Of a DNA stretch of 64,000 nt, positions 26,327-35,521 are shown in pieces (position 1 is the first letter of the stretch; each line of letters opens with the position of its first letter). Where the stretch lies: the NCBI RefSeq assembly GCF_011762185.1, contig NZ_JAASQJ010000002.1, positions 1 through 64,000 on the forward strand, read 5' to 3'. A program made the translations under genes and the position numbers. The notes beneath the pieces were generated by a model. That model was not told the DNA's origin, did no database searches, and worked only from the letters and a program-made list of their open reading frames with translations. This DNA is from Dyadobacter arcticus (GTDB taxonomy: Bacteria; Bacteroidota; Bacteroidia; Cytophagales; Spirosomataceae).

Positions 26327-27237
26327 CAGTTCAACAGGTTAATAAATGAGTCCTCAATAGTCGCTTCAATACGCTTTATATCGATGCCAGTAAGTTGTTT
26401 ATCAGACAGATACCGTTCAAAATCTTCCAGGTTTCGCATTTGGTCCTTAAAAGTGGCGTGCGCATATTCGCCGAAAGCGTAACTGTTTAACGTTCCCGGA
26501 TAATCTTTTAAACTTTTCAGCAAAGGATACATTTCATTAGCCTTGATCGCGTAAAGTTTTTCGGGATATGCTTTTACAATGTTTGCGGGTGTGTCAATAG
26601 AAAGGATCTTTCCACCCTGGATTAAGGCAATGCGGTCACACAATGATGCTTCGTCCATATAAGGTGTGGATACAATGATGGTAATGTTCTGTTCTTTCAA
26701 TCTTTTCAGCATTTCCCAAAACTCCTTTCTAGAAACCGGGTCAACGCCCGTCGTAGGCTCATCCAGGAACAATGTGGTAGGCTTATGGATCAGGGCACAG
26801 CATAATGCCAGCTTCTGTTTCATTCCGCCCGATAATTTCCCTGCCCGACGCTTTTTAAATGGCTCGATCTGAACATAAATGTCTTTGATCAAATCATAAT
26901 TGGCCTCAACCGTCGTACCGAAGACCGTTGCGAAGAAATTGAGGTTTTCTTCAATGGTCAAATCCTTGTATAGCGAAAACTTCCCGGGCATATAACCCAC
27001 TGTATTTCTGATGCTTTTGAAATCTTTTACCACATCAAAGCCATCGACGGAAGCGGTACCGCTGTCTGCCAGCAGCAAGGTGGTTAGGACCCTGAAAATG
27101 CTGGTTTTCCCTGCTCCATCCGGGCCAATGAGACCGAAGATTTCGCCTTTTCCAACCGAAAAAGATACATTATCCACGGCAACGGTTTTCTCCTTGCCGT
27201 AAGTTTTGGTAATATTCCGGACTACAACTGCTTCCAT
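26326..27237 (-). CDS. ABC transporter ATPase (first half of a split YbhF)
   Basis: A 303-residue ATP-binding subunit. Walker A GPDGAGKTS, canonical signature LSGGMKQKLALCCAL, Walker B TLFLDEPTTGVDP. The switch position reads IIVSTPYMDEASLC, so the usual His is a Pro (STPYMDE rather than TTHYMDE); this suggests that one ATP site is degenerate in the heterodimer. It shares one base with both neighbours (HlyD gene at 27237 and the other ATPase at 26326). Confidence 0.93.
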   Translation of the reverse strand: MEAVVVRNITKTYGKEKTVAVDNVSFSVGKGEIFGLIGPDGAGKTSIFRVLTTLLLADSGTASVDGFDVVKDFKSIRNTVGYMPGKFSLYKDLTIEENLNFFATVFGTTVEANYDLIKDIYVQIEPFKKRRAGKLSGGMKQKLALCCALIHKPTTLFLDEPTTGVDPVSRKEFWEMLKRLKEQNITIIVSTPYMDEASLCDRIALIQGGKILSIDTPANIVKAYPEKLYAIKANEMYPLLKSLKDYPGTLNSYAFGEYAHATFKDQMRNLEDFERYLSDKQLTGIDIKRIEATIEDSFINLLN

Positions 27238-28172
27238 TACTTCAATATTACTTCGCCGTACATACCTATTTTCAAAAAACCGTCATTCTTCACATTGATC
27301 TTCACAGCATACACAAGGTTCGCACGCTCATCTTTGGTCTGAATCGTTTTGGGCGTAAATTCTGCCTTATTGCTGATCCAGTCAATCGTTCCAGGCAATT
27401 CGTGATACTTACCATCGGTACTGTCTACCAGCACTTTAACCTGCTGATTCAGTTTAATGCCCGATAGCTGATCGCCTGTCACATAAGCACGCAGGATGAT
27501 GGTTGAAAGATCAGCTACCTTGTAAAGCGGCTTGCCGGAGGTGGTGATTTCATTTGCTTCGGCATATTTGCTCAGCACGGTCCCAGCCGCTTCATTAATA
27601 ATTTTAGATTTTGACAATTGATCATTGATCTGCTCGATCTGGACAACCAGTGGCTGAACATCTGCTCGCAAGCCGGAGGTCTGGGTTTTGAGTACCGACG
27701 TTTGCGCCGCATCCTGTTTGCCGATCACATCCAGTTGCTTCTGCAATTCTTCGATCTGCGCATTGATATCGTCAAGCTGTTTTGGCGTCGCCGCATCTGC
27801 TTTTAATAAATTCTGGATCCGGCTTTTTTCGTGGTTCAGATTTTTCAGCCGCACCTGCGAAACCGCGATTTGTTGCTTGTACACATTGGTTTGTGCTGCG
27901 ATATCCGGCACCCGGCTTCCTGTCGCCCTGATTTGCGCTTCGAGTTGCTTCTTTTTGAGGTACAACTGCACGCTGTCAATGTAACCTACCATTTGCCCCG
28001 CTTTAACTTCCTGGCCTTCTTCCAGGGAAAGCTGCATAATCCGGCCGGTGGCTTCAGACGACACAATGGTTTCCACGGCTTCAAATGTTCCGGATGCGTC
28101 GTATGGGCTCTCTTTTCCCTTGCAGCTTGCAAGGCCGATCACGATGATTAATAAACTGGCTGATGTTTTCAT
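27237..28172 (-). CDS. HlyD-family membrane-fusion lipoprotein (YbhG-like)
   Basis: A 311-residue periplasmic adaptor. A lipobox in IGLASCKGK marks it as a lipoprotein. The order is a lipoyl/barrel-sandwich half (GRIMQLSLEEGQEVKAGQ), a long helical hairpin (about 70-185, with many Q/K and heptad Leu/Ile), the second lipoyl half (GTVLSKYAEANEITTSGK) and a beta-barrel domain (GDQLSGIKLNQQVKVLVD). It should bridge the ABC-2 permeases to the TolC-like channel encoded immediately upstream. Confidence 0.93.
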   Translation of the reverse strand: MKTSASLLIIVIGLASCKGKESPYDASGTFEAVETIVSSEATGRIMQLSLEEGQEVKAGQMVGYIDSVQLYLKKKQLEAQIRATGSRVPDIAAQTNVYKQQIAVSQVRLKNLNHEKSRIQNLLKADAATPKQLDDINAQIEELQKQLDVIGKQDAAQTSVLKTQTSGLRADVQPLVVQIEQINDQLSKSKIINEAAGTVLSKYAEANEITTSGKPLYKVADLSTIILRAYVTGDQLSGIKLNQQVKVLVDSTDGKYHELPGTIDWISNKAEFTPKTIQTKDERANLVYAVKINVKNDGFLKIGMYGEVILK

Positions 28173-28204
28173 TCTCTTATCTATTTCTGTCCATGTTGTA
28201 GCTA

Positions 28205-29476
28205 TTATTCAATTGGCTTTCCCAGCGTAGTTTGCAGGTTGTAACCCGACATTAAAAGCTGGATTTCGTGCAGGATTTTGTTCAATCTCGCCTGGTCTTC
28301 GGCATTCACCTCGCGCAGGTAATCATTGGTATTGATCACGCCGTTTTCCAATTGCGCCGCAGCGGTGGTTTTAATGCTTTCCCGCAATACAATGATCTCA
28401 TTGTCAGTATCAAGCAATTGCCCTAACCTTACTAATTCTGCATTTTGCTGCTTTATGGTTAGGCTGGTATTATATAAAAATGTCTCCTTTTGGACTTGAA
28501 TAGACTCTCGATTGTTCCTGATCAGAGCCCTGTCATTTTTCAATGTATAAAGTCCGGACAGTGACCAGGTCAACCGAACGCCAGTCACATAATAAGGATC
28601 AAAACTGTTGCTTAAAATGTTGAGTGCAGGCCTTCCAAAGCCACTTTGTAGGAAGAAATTGAATTTCGGACGATTCTTGACCTGAATCATTTGGGACTGA
28701 ATGTCCAGGCTTTGGTTTTGAAAATCATAAAGTTTCAATTCCGGCCTGATTATTTCGCCAGCCAGGTTAAGTGCGGCCGGTTTTACCAGGATTGTGGAAT
28801 CAGTCAAAGGCTGATTGGTCAAAATCCCAAGCATATCCAGATAGGCTTTGCGGCTTGCATTCAGGTCAATCATTCGCTGATCCGCTTTGAGCAGTTCGGC
28901 TTTTAATATGTTACCGTTGCTTTTGAAAGCGATCCCGTTATCGATCTGCGCCTGCACCTTATTGATTCCCAATTGGATATCCCTTTTCAAAAGCACATTT
29001 TGCAGCATTTGTTCATCGATCATCAAAACCCCAAAGAAAATCTGGTTAACGCGCTCGTTAAGCTTGTAAAGCTCCACTTCCAGCTTCTGCTGTTCCACCA
29101 CCGCATTTGCCTCATGCGATTTGACCTGCGTTCTTATCATTCCGCCGTCATAAATCGTCTGATTAACCTCTGCATAAACCCTGTACTGGTCTTTGCTGAT
29201 TGTCGGAAATTCTACTCCCGGAAGCGAAACGGGAAGGTTAAATTCTGTCACCGCCGATTGATACGAAGCCTGGCCCAAAATGCTGATCTGGGGCAGATAC
29301 CCTTTTGCTGCGTTCTCAATCGAGTAATCCCTGGCTTTGATAATCAAGTCCTGCTGGCGGATTATCGGAAAGTTTTTACGCGCCAACTGATAAGATTCTT
29401 CAATTGTGAGCTGCGCTTTCGCATGCAATACGCAGCACATCAGACAAAGAATCGCTATGAAAATTTGCTTTTTCAT
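28205..29476 (-). CDS. TolC-family outer-membrane channel
   Basis: A 423-residue outer-membrane efflux protein. The signal peptide ends near LHAKAQ, followed by LTIEESYQLARKNFP, the usual TolC opening. Two internal repeats of long coiled helices and four short barrel strands are visible (QISILGQASYQSAV; GVRLTWSLSGLYTL). It is the first structural gene of the exporter operon, 63 bases behind tetR, and an operator-like palindrome lies in that gap. Confidence 0.92.
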   Translation of the reverse strand: MKKQIFIAILCLMCCVLHAKAQLTIEESYQLARKNFPIIRQQDLIIKARDYSIENAAKGYLPQISILGQASYQSAVTEFNLPVSLPGVEFPTISKDQYRVYAEVNQTIYDGGMIRTQVKSHEANAVVEQQKLEVELYKLNERVNQIFFGVLMIDEQMLQNVLLKRDIQLGINKVQAQIDNGIAFKSNGNILKAELLKADQRMIDLNASRKAYLDMLGILTNQPLTDSTILVKPAALNLAGEIIRPELKLYDFQNQSLDIQSQMIQVKNRPKFNFFLQSGFGRPALNILSNSFDPYYVTGVRLTWSLSGLYTLKNDRALIRNNRESIQVQKETFLYNTSLTIKQQNAELVRLGQLLDTDNEIIVLRESIKTTAAAQLENGVINTNDYLREVNAEDQARLNKILHEIQLLMSGYNLQTTLGKPIE

Positions 29477-29506
29477 CTCATTGATTCATTTATTTAATCA
29501 TTATAT

Positions 29507-29522
29507 TTAATCAACTGATTAA
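29507..29522. promoter_or_regulatory. Predicted TetR operator ahead of the exporter operon
   Basis: TTAATCA-AC-TGATTAA, a perfect 7+7 palindrome with a 2-base centre, lies 31 bases upstream of the TolC start. The same palindrome occurs upstream of tetR at 30212-30227, with centre AA. A single extra half-site TTAATCA is at 29494-29500. Confidence 0.7.
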
Positions 29523-29539
29523 CGATTGCCGAAAAAATT

Positions 29540-30151
29540 TTAAACTTCTTCCAGCATCATTTTGATCCACTTGGGAATCAGCACTCTACGCTGTTCCATC
29601 ATGGCATTGTAATTATTCTCACTTCCAATAATGGGTTGTAGCACCGGTTTTGCAATAAAAGGAAATAATGCCATTCCCAATAGGTTCATCAAAAAATGAA
29701 AAGGGCTTATATCCTTCCTTTTTTCCATTAGCTGCCTCACAAAAACAGATTGTGTCATATGTTTCCTTGCCTGCAGTCTGTCTGCCAGTTTGTCCGGGTT
29801 ATTCCTGATCTCACTTAACACAAAAATCGGCAGATCAGGATGCTCGGTCAGCATTGTGATATAGTTGTCGGTAATATTTTGAAGCTTTTCTTCCAAAGTA
29901 GTCCCCTCATCATATAGTAACGGCGCCAGTACGCCGAACAACTTTTCAATCCGCTCGGCCATGATGATATCAAACAGCTTTTCCTTACTCCGAAAGTAGT
30001 AGTTCAATAATGCCAGATTTATTCCCGCTTCTTCTGCAATGTCCCTGGTACGCGCATTTCCGTATCCTTTTTTTGTGAAAACCCGGCTCGCCGCTTCTTT
30101 TATTTTTTGCTCCGTTGTGAGATCTAATTCTGCTTTTACTTTCTTGGCCAT
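29540..30151 (-). CDS. TetR/AcrR-family repressor of the exporter operon (CecR-like)
   Basis: A 203-residue regulator from the start at 30151 (MAKKVKAELDLTTEQ). The frame is open to an ATG at 30178, but a -7 box at 30176-30183 would place transcription start near 30169, after that codon, so 30151 (or 30160) is preferred. Helix-turn-helix: IKEAASRVFTKKGYGNARTR, then AGINLALLNYYFRSKEKLF. The rest is a helical ligand domain (DUF1956-like). E. coli CecR/YbiH, next to ybhGFSR, has the same position. It should bind the palindrome TTAATCA-N2-TGATTAA present before tetR and before tolC, and release it on binding the exported compound (inference). Confidence 0.92.
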   Translation of the reverse strand: MAKKVKAELDLTTEQKIKEAASRVFTKKGYGNARTRDIAEEAGINLALLNYYFRSKEKLFDIIMAERIEKLFGVLAPLLYDEGTTLEEKLQNITDNYITMLTEHPDLPIFVLSEIRNNPDKLADRLQARKHMTQSVFVRQLMEKRKDISPFHFLMNLLGMALFPFIAKPVLQPIIGSENNYNAMMEQRRVLIPKWIKMMLEEV

Positions 30152-30175
30152 TATCACCATTCGATTTCGATGCCT

Positions 30176-30207
30176 CAAAAGTATAAGCGATTTTTAAGAA
30201 GTGCAAA
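30176..30207 (-). promoter_or_regulatory. Predicted tetR promoter
   Basis: On the minus strand, TTTG at 30207-30204 and TACTTTTG at 30183-30176 with a 20-base spacer fit the Bacteroidota -33/-7 pattern. The operator palindrome 30212-30227 sits directly upstream of the -33 box. Confidence 0.6.
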
Positions 30208-30211
30208 TTAT

Positions 30212-30227
30212 TTAATCAAATGATTAA
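30212..30227. promoter_or_regulatory. Predicted TetR operator ahead of tetR
   Basis: TTAATCA-AA-TGATTAA, a perfect 7+7 palindrome, next to the -33 box of the tetR promoter; the same site lies before the TolC gene. This is the arrangement expected for autoregulation plus control of the operon. Confidence 0.7.
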
Positions 30228-30377
30228 TTATTTTGTATAAATGTTAAGCATTTGGGGTATTTCAGCCGGTAGAACGGGTTGCGGTAAACTCAAAAATGAA
30301 TGATAAAGGACTTTTAATCCAAATTTTATAACTTTTAACGAAATTGAACTTTCGAGTCGAATCGCCCTGACCTAACC

Positions 30378-30737
30378 ATGATAAATTCCAGAGCAATAAA
30401 ATGGCTGCCCGGCTTGCTGTTTCTGGCAGCACAACTGCTTAACACCATTTATGAAGTAACGCAGGATACCCGGACGTTGTCCTGGGCGCCACATACCACG
30501 CAGGTACATTATAAAATCCAGGCCTTTGAAAATGGCCGCATTTGGAATAAGCAGCAAGTTGAGGCAAGGTATGGCATTGCACAAAAGGCCTGGGAGGCAC
30601 ATGCAGAAGGAAACCTGATCCGGATTATCCGTTCCTCCGAGGAGCACCATAGCATGCATCCGGATAGTGTCCAATTGATTTACTCACGCAACGGCAGCCC
30701 AAGCCGGACCTATCTTTGGACGGCAACTTCAGAGTAA
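30378..30737 (+). CDS. Small membrane-anchored protein paired with an HTTM-like protein
   Basis: A 119-residue protein with one N-terminal hydrophobic helix (WLPGLLFLAAQLLNTIYEV) and a soluble domain of about 90 residues with the pattern YKIQAFENGRIWNKQQVEAR and ending in beta strands (SVQLIYSRNGSPSRTYLW). It ends 1 base before the start of the next gene, so they are coupled. Small proteins of this kind often accompany HTTM/vitamin K-dependent carboxylase-like membrane proteins; the role is unknown. Confidence 0.65.
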   Translation: MINSRAIKWLPGLLFLAAQLLNTIYEVTQDTRTLSWAPHTTQVHYKIQAFENGRIWNKQQVEARYGIAQKAWEAHAEGNLIRIIRSSEEHHSMHPDSVQLIYSRNGSPSRTYLWTATSE

Positions 30738-30738
30738 C

Positions 30739-31800
30739 ATGCGTCACATCAACCCGTTTTACTTGCTTGAAAAAGCGGTTTGTCCTGAACTGGTGCTACT
30801 GGTCCGCTTGCTCGCCGTATATCTGTTACTTACCCGGGAATCGCCTTTTATGGGAAATCAAGGCACCGGGAGATTCTATCCTATCCTTGAATTTCTTGCA
30901 AAAATCGGGACAGACAGCGAGTTTAACCAGGGCATTTATGTTTTGTTTGTTTGCGGCATTGTCATTTTGCTGTTTACATCATTCGTCAGGCTTGGGTCTT
31001 TCATTACCGGGGCTATATTTTTGATTGGAATGCTTTCCTGTCAAACCTGCATTTCGGTAGCGCATATGTTTACCGCGTGCCTGTTTATATGTACTTCGCT
31101 TAGCAATACGGTAACAGGTACCGAATTGATCCGTTTCCAACTCATCGTACTTTATTTAGGTGCAGATATCAATAAAATTTTGGACAAGGATTGGTGGACG
31201 GGCGCCAGTATGGAAACCCTGCTGGCCGTCAAACACCAGATACCCGCTTACCTTGCTGCTGCCGATTTGTTCCCACCCCTGTTTTTATCTCAGTGTTTGG
31301 GGTTCGGCGTAATTATTTTTCAGGCAGCTATTGCTATCCTGTTGATTAACAAACGCCTTATTCCTTATGCAATGCTGGGCGCGTTGTTGCTGCATTTACC
31401 GATGGTACTGTTGATGCAGATGACATTTGGCCCATTCCTGGCAGCGTTGATTCTTGGTTATGGTTCGCTTTTAGCCTGGCCCAAAAGATTGGTTTACGAT
31501 AGCACTGTCCATAGTGCCTGGCTTGTGACAATTCTCAAATTCTTTGACTTCAATAACCAAATTGAAATGGCTATCGAAAAAGGTGGACCTGATTCAGTCA
31601 AAAGGTGGATTCGAACCGTTATGGGTTTTCTCACACACCCTGCCATATTGCTTTTCCTGACTGGCCTTTCTGCCGTGCTCATTCGCTATGGAAAGCTACT
31701 TCCGCTTGGGATTTTTATCATTTTTTTGTTTTTCACAAAAGTGTGGATCTTTCGAACCCCCAAAAAAGAGCGACAGCCAACCCTCGCCACTTTTCCGTAA
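30739..31800 (+). CDS. Polytopic membrane protein resembling the HTTM family
   Basis: A 353-residue protein with eight or nine hydrophobic helices. The segment ELIRFQLIVLYLGADINKIL followed by DKDWWTGASMETLL matches the HTTM core (horizontally transferred transmembrane domain, related to vitamin K-dependent gamma-carboxylase), where a helix carrying Y/K is followed by W-x-x-G. The carboxylase catalytic domain is absent, so no carboxylation can be claimed. The gene is translationally adjacent to the small protein before it, and a separate lepA promoter lies behind it. Confidence 0.6.
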   Translation: MRHINPFYLLEKAVCPELVLLVRLLAVYLLLTRESPFMGNQGTGRFYPILEFLAKIGTDSEFNQGIYVLFVCGIVILLFTSFVRLGSFITGAIFLIGMLSCQTCISVAHMFTACLFICTSLSNTVTGTELIRFQLIVLYLGADINKILDKDWWTGASMETLLAVKHQIPAYLAAADLFPPLFLSQCLGFGVIIFQAAIAILLINKRLIPYAMLGALLLHLPMVLLMQMTFGPFLAALILGYGSLLAWPKRLVYDSTVHSAWLVTILKFFDFNNQIEMAIEKGGPDSVKRWIRTVMGFLTHPAILLFLTGLSAVLIRYGKLLPLGIFIIFLFFTKVWIFRTPKKERQPTLATFP

Positions 31801-31829
31801 ACTATTGCCATTAAGTTTGAACTTCCCTG

Positions 31830-31858
31830 TTGAAATACTAATTACCCTCGTAATTTTG
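31830..31858 (+). promoter_or_regulatory. Predicted lepA promoter
   Basis: TTG (31830-31832), an 18-base spacer and TAATTTTG (31851-31858) match the Bacteroidota -33/-7 promoter well; the lepA ATG follows 53 bases later. Confidence 0.65.
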
Positions 31859-31911
31859 TGGTTGCTTTGGTTCCCAACTGTACTTCAAAGCATTCGATTA
31901 GTTACTACTTC

Positions 31912-33699
31912 ATGAAGAAAATCCGTAATTTTTGCATTATTGCCCATATTGACCACGGTAAAAGCACTTTGGCGGACCGTTTGCTGGAATTCACAAAAAC
32001 CGTTTCGCATCGGGACATGCAAGCCCAACTTCTGGACAATATGGATCTGGAACGTGAACGCGGCATCACGATCAAAAGCCATGCGATCCAGATGACCTAC
32101 ACCTATCAAGGCGAAGACTATACACTCAATCTGATCGATACTCCGGGACACGTTGACTTTTCTTATGAAGTTTCGCGCTCCATCGCAGCCTGCGAAGGCG
32201 CATTACTGTTAGTAGATGCATCGCAAGGAACTGAGGCACAGACCATTTCAAATCTATATCTTGCAATCAACCATGATCTGGTAATCATTCCCGTCCTTAA
32301 TAAAATTGACTTGCCTGGCGCAATGCCGGAAGAGATTAAAGATGAGATGGTGGAATTGCTGGATTGCAAACGGGAAGACATTATACCAGCCAGCGGAAAA
32401 GAAGGAATTGGCATCGAGGCAATCCTGAATGCGATCATAGAACGCATTCCTGCACCAATTGGCGACCCAAAAGCACCTTTACAAGCTTTAATATTCGATT
32501 CGGCTTTTAATTCATACCGCGGTATTGAAGTTATTTTCCGTGTTAAAAACGGCACAATCAGAAAAGGCGACCGTGTGAAATTCATGGCGACCGGCAAGGA
32601 ATACATTGCGGACGAGATCGGAACACTAGGTCTGGCCCAGATCCCAAAACAGGTAGTGGAATGCGGCGATGTAGGTTATCTTATTTCTGGGATTAAAATT
32701 GCCAAAGAAGTAAAAGTAGGTGATACTTTCACACACATTGACCGCCCTGCTACGGAGGCTATTATCGGTTTTTCTGAGGTTAAACCAATGGTTTTTGCAG
32801 GGATTTATCCAGTCGATACCAGTGAGTTTGAAGAACTTCGGGAAGCAATGGAAAAGCTGCAATTGAATGACGCCGCATTGGTGTGGGAGCCTGAAACTTC
32901 GGCAGCACTCGGCTTTGGCTTCCGTTGCGGCTTCCTGGGAATGCTGCACATGGAAATTGTTCAGGAACGATTGGAACGCGAATTCGATATGACGGTCATT
33001 ACGACCGTGCCGTCGGTTCAGTTCAGGGTACTGAATACGAAGGATAAATTGCTCAATATCAGCGCACCCTCGGAAATGCCCGATCCAACCGTGATTAAAA
33101 CGATCGAAGAACCTTATATCAATGCGCAGATCATCACAAAAGCAGATTACATCGGCCCAATCCTGAATTTGTGTATGGATAAAAGGGGTATTCTGAAAAA
33201 TCAGGTGTATCTGACTTCCGAGCGGGTAGAACTACAATTCAAGATTCCACTGGCCGAGGTCGTTTTCGACTTTTTCGATAGGCTGAAAACCATTTCAAGA
33301 GGCTATGCTTCATTGGATTACGAACTGGCAGGTTACCAGGAATCGGATATGGTGAAATTGGATGTCATGCTGAATGGCGAACCCGTGGATGCATTATCCG
33401 CAATTGTTCACCGTTCCAAATCATATGAATGGGGTAAAAAACTTTGTGAAAAATTGCGTGAGCTGATTCCGCGTCAAATGTTTGAAATTGCTATTCAGGC
33501 TGCCATTGGACAGAAGATCATCGCACGGGAAACTGTGAAAGCCATGCGTAAAGACGTATTGGCCAAATGTTATGGCGGTGATATCTCGCGGAAACGCAAG
33601 CTGCTTGAAAAACAGAAAAAAGGTAAGAAAAGAATGCGCCAGGTAGGCAATGTTGAAATTCCTCAGGAAGCATTTATGGCCGTTTTGAAAATCAATTAG
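31912..33699 (+). CDS. lepA: Elongation factor 4 (LepA)
   Basis: A 595-residue translational GTPase that binds stalled or assembling ribosomes and back-translocates tRNAs. The start at 31912 ([19 protein letters not shown]) is the family's; an upstream in-frame ATG overlaps the promoter. G motifs: DHGKST, GITIKS (switch), [14 protein letters not shown]. LepA-specific marks are [20 protein letters not shown] in domain III and the C-terminal tail ending [19 protein letters not shown]. It is followed after 10 bases by a polytopic protein gene that may share its transcript. Confidence 0.98.
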   Translation: MKKIRNFCIIAHIDHGKSTLADRLLEFTKTVSHRDMQAQLLDNMDLERERGITIKSHAIQMTYTYQGEDYTLNLIDTPGHVDFSYEVSRSIAACEGALLLVDASQGTEAQTISNLYLAINHDLVIIPVLNKIDLPGAMPEEIKDEMVELLDCKREDIIPASGKEGIGIEAILNAIIERIPAPIGDPKAPLQALIFDSAFNSYRGIEVIFRVKNGTIRKGDRVKFMATGKEYIADEIGTLGLAQIPKQVVECGDVGYLISGIKIAKEVKVGDTFTHIDRPATEAIIGFSEVKPMVFAGIYPVDTSEFEELREAMEKLQLNDAALVWEPETSAALGFGFRCGFLGMLHMEIVQERLEREFDMTVITTVPSVQFRVLNTKDKLLNISAPSEMPDPTVIKTIEEPYINAQIITKADYIGPILNLCMDKRGILKNQVYLTSERVELQFKIPLAEVVFDFFDRLKTISRGYASLDYELAGYQESDMVKLDVMLNGEPVDALSAIVHRSKSYEWGKKLCEKLRELIPRQMFEIAIQAAIGQKIIARETVKAMRKDVLAKCYGGDISRKRKLLEKQKKGKKRMRQVGNVEIPQEAFMAVLKIN

Positions 33700-33709
33700 A
33701 CCATTCTTT

Positions 33710-35398
33710 ATGAAGGCAAAATATGGGCAGTTCCACATCGCAGGGGTAACGCTTATATTTTGCCTTTATCATTTGCCCAATCTATTTTTGGGCCAGAAAG
33801 CATTCTTCAATGCTTTCGATTCGCTGGACTCTTATGTTGTCTGGTACCGGATTGTAATCCAAAACGGTTATGCCTGGGCCCCTCCATTCTCCATAGTGGA
33901 GCCATTTATGAGTGGTGTACCAAAATTTACACTCGTCAGCACCTACAATTTTTACTATTGGCTCAATCTAATCCTGCCCACTTTTCAGGCTTTTGAGTCA
34001 CTTATCCTCATTATTAGCGCCGTCGCGCTGGCAGGTATGTGGTTACTGTGCCGGAAACACCTCCAATTAGACCGTTTTTCCGCTGCGTTTCTGGCGCTAT
34101 CATTTGCTTTCACACCTTTTTTACCTACCTGGGGATTAAGTATCGCCGGACAGCCGCTGCTTGCTTTTGCTATCGTAAATATCAGGAAAAACAAAGCAGA
34201 ATGGTGGAATTGGCTGATCATCGGGCTCTTTCCCTTTACTTCCAATTTTCAGTCGGCCGGCGTTTTTATGCTTTTTGCACTTGGATTACTCATTACTTAT
34301 GACCTGATTCAAAAAAAACTGGTTTTACGATTGCTAATGGTTTTCGCGATTCTTTTAGCCGTTTACTCCATTACAAAGCTGGACTTATTGGAAAATATTT
34401 TAGGTGGAAGAGGTTTTGTTTCGCATCGCATGGAAATGTTGCGTTTCCCTGTCTCCGTTAGCATTTGCATTAAAGTTTTCGCCAGGTATTTTCTGCTGGG
34501 CAATGTTGACGTAGCGCTTTCCCTGCACACTTTTATCCTGCTTCCTTTCACATTTTCTGTTTTCTTTTTTGATTTGGTAAAAAAGAAAAAACTACCTCCG
34601 GGACTGACAGCTACCCTGATTACCATCACTTTAATCTGCCTGTACATTGCCTTACTTCAATGGGAACCGGTCGTTGATCTGCGCAACAAATCCGATCTGC
34701 TGAGAATGTACAGCCTTGAAAGGTTTCATATTTTTTTACAGATTTTATGGCATATTGCTGCCGCCCAAGCCATTCTTTTATTGCCGATCAATTTCAAAAA
34801 ACAGATCGTACAAACACTTGTTGTGCTTCAAATGGGAATCTGTTTTGCATATCAACCCACTTATTATGAATGGTTTTTCAAAAAATGGGTGCGGATCGAA
34901 CCTTACCATTACATTTTTTCCTTTGAAGATTATTATGCCGAGGATCTTTTTAAGAAAATCAAAACGCACATTAATAAGCCACTTCCCTCCTATCGTGTAG
35001 CCAGCATTGGCATTCCGCCAGCGGTATCCCAATACAATGGTTTGTGGACAATCGACGGATATTCAAGCAATTACGCATTGCCTTATAAAAATGCTTTCAG
35101 GCAGATCATTTCCGGAGAATTGGAAAAAGCCCCGGCCAATAAAGGCTTTTTTGATTACTGGGGAAGTCAATGCGTGATTGTTTACGACCAGAAACTGGGT
35201 TATTTCAATACCACAATGACAAAAGAATTGACGCCGCCCAGCCGCGATATCGTCTTGTCCCATGAAGCGTTAAAGGAACTGTCTTGCAAATACATTATCT
35301 CCTCAGAGACCATTGAAAGGCCAGAAAAGTCTGGTTTGAAGAAAATAGCGGATTTTGAATCCAATATCTGGCGGGTAACATTGTATGCTGTTTTGTAG
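33710..35398 (+). CDS. Large polytopic membrane protein, DUF6044-like (possible glycosyltransferase-C-type enzyme)
   Basis: A 562-residue protein. Residues 1-400 contain about eleven hydrophobic helices; the last 160 residues are a soluble domain. The first outer loop has a pair of acidic residues in NAFDSLDSYVVWYR, as in GT-C-fold glycosyltransferases (YfhO, DUF6044), where such an Asp binds the lipid-linked donor or acts as base. The gene starts 10 bases after lepA and stands before the methyltransferase/aldolase/GT2 cassette, which suggests work on cell-surface glycans or lipid-linked sugars. The family name is from memory and the catalytic role is inferred. Confidence 0.6.
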   Translation: MKAKYGQFHIAGVTLIFCLYHLPNLFLGQKAFFNAFDSLDSYVVWYRIVIQNGYAWAPPFSIVEPFMSGVPKFTLVSTYNFYYWLNLILPTFQAFESLILIISAVALAGMWLLCRKHLQLDRFSAAFLALSFAFTPFLPTWGLSIAGQPLLAFAIVNIRKNKAEWWNWLIIGLFPFTSNFQSAGVFMLFALGLLITYDLIQKKLVLRLLMVFAILLAVYSITKLDLLENILGGRGFVSHRMEMLRFPVSVSICIKVFARYFLLGNVDVALSLHTFILLPFTFSVFFFDLVKKKKLPPGLTATLITITLICLYIALLQWEPVVDLRNKSDLLRMYSLERFHIFLQILWHIAAAQAILLLPINFKKQIVQTLVVLQMGICFAYQPTYYEWFFKKWVRIEPYHYIFSFEDYYAEDLFKKIKTHINKPLPSYRVASIGIPPAVSQYNGLWTIDGYSSNYALPYKNAFRQIISGELEKAPANKGFFDYWGSQCVIVYDQKLGYFNTTMTKELTPPSRDIVLSHEALKELSCKYIISSETIERPEKSGLKKIADFESNIWRVTLYAVL

Positions 35399-35521
35399 TG
35401 GATACCAAAACTTATTTTTCGGTAGCGTTTTAGCACGTTAAATAAATGTAAAAACCATTTTATTGATAGTGGTGACATATTTTTTTATATTGAATGCTGA
35501 AAGTTTCTCAACGCACCGCAT

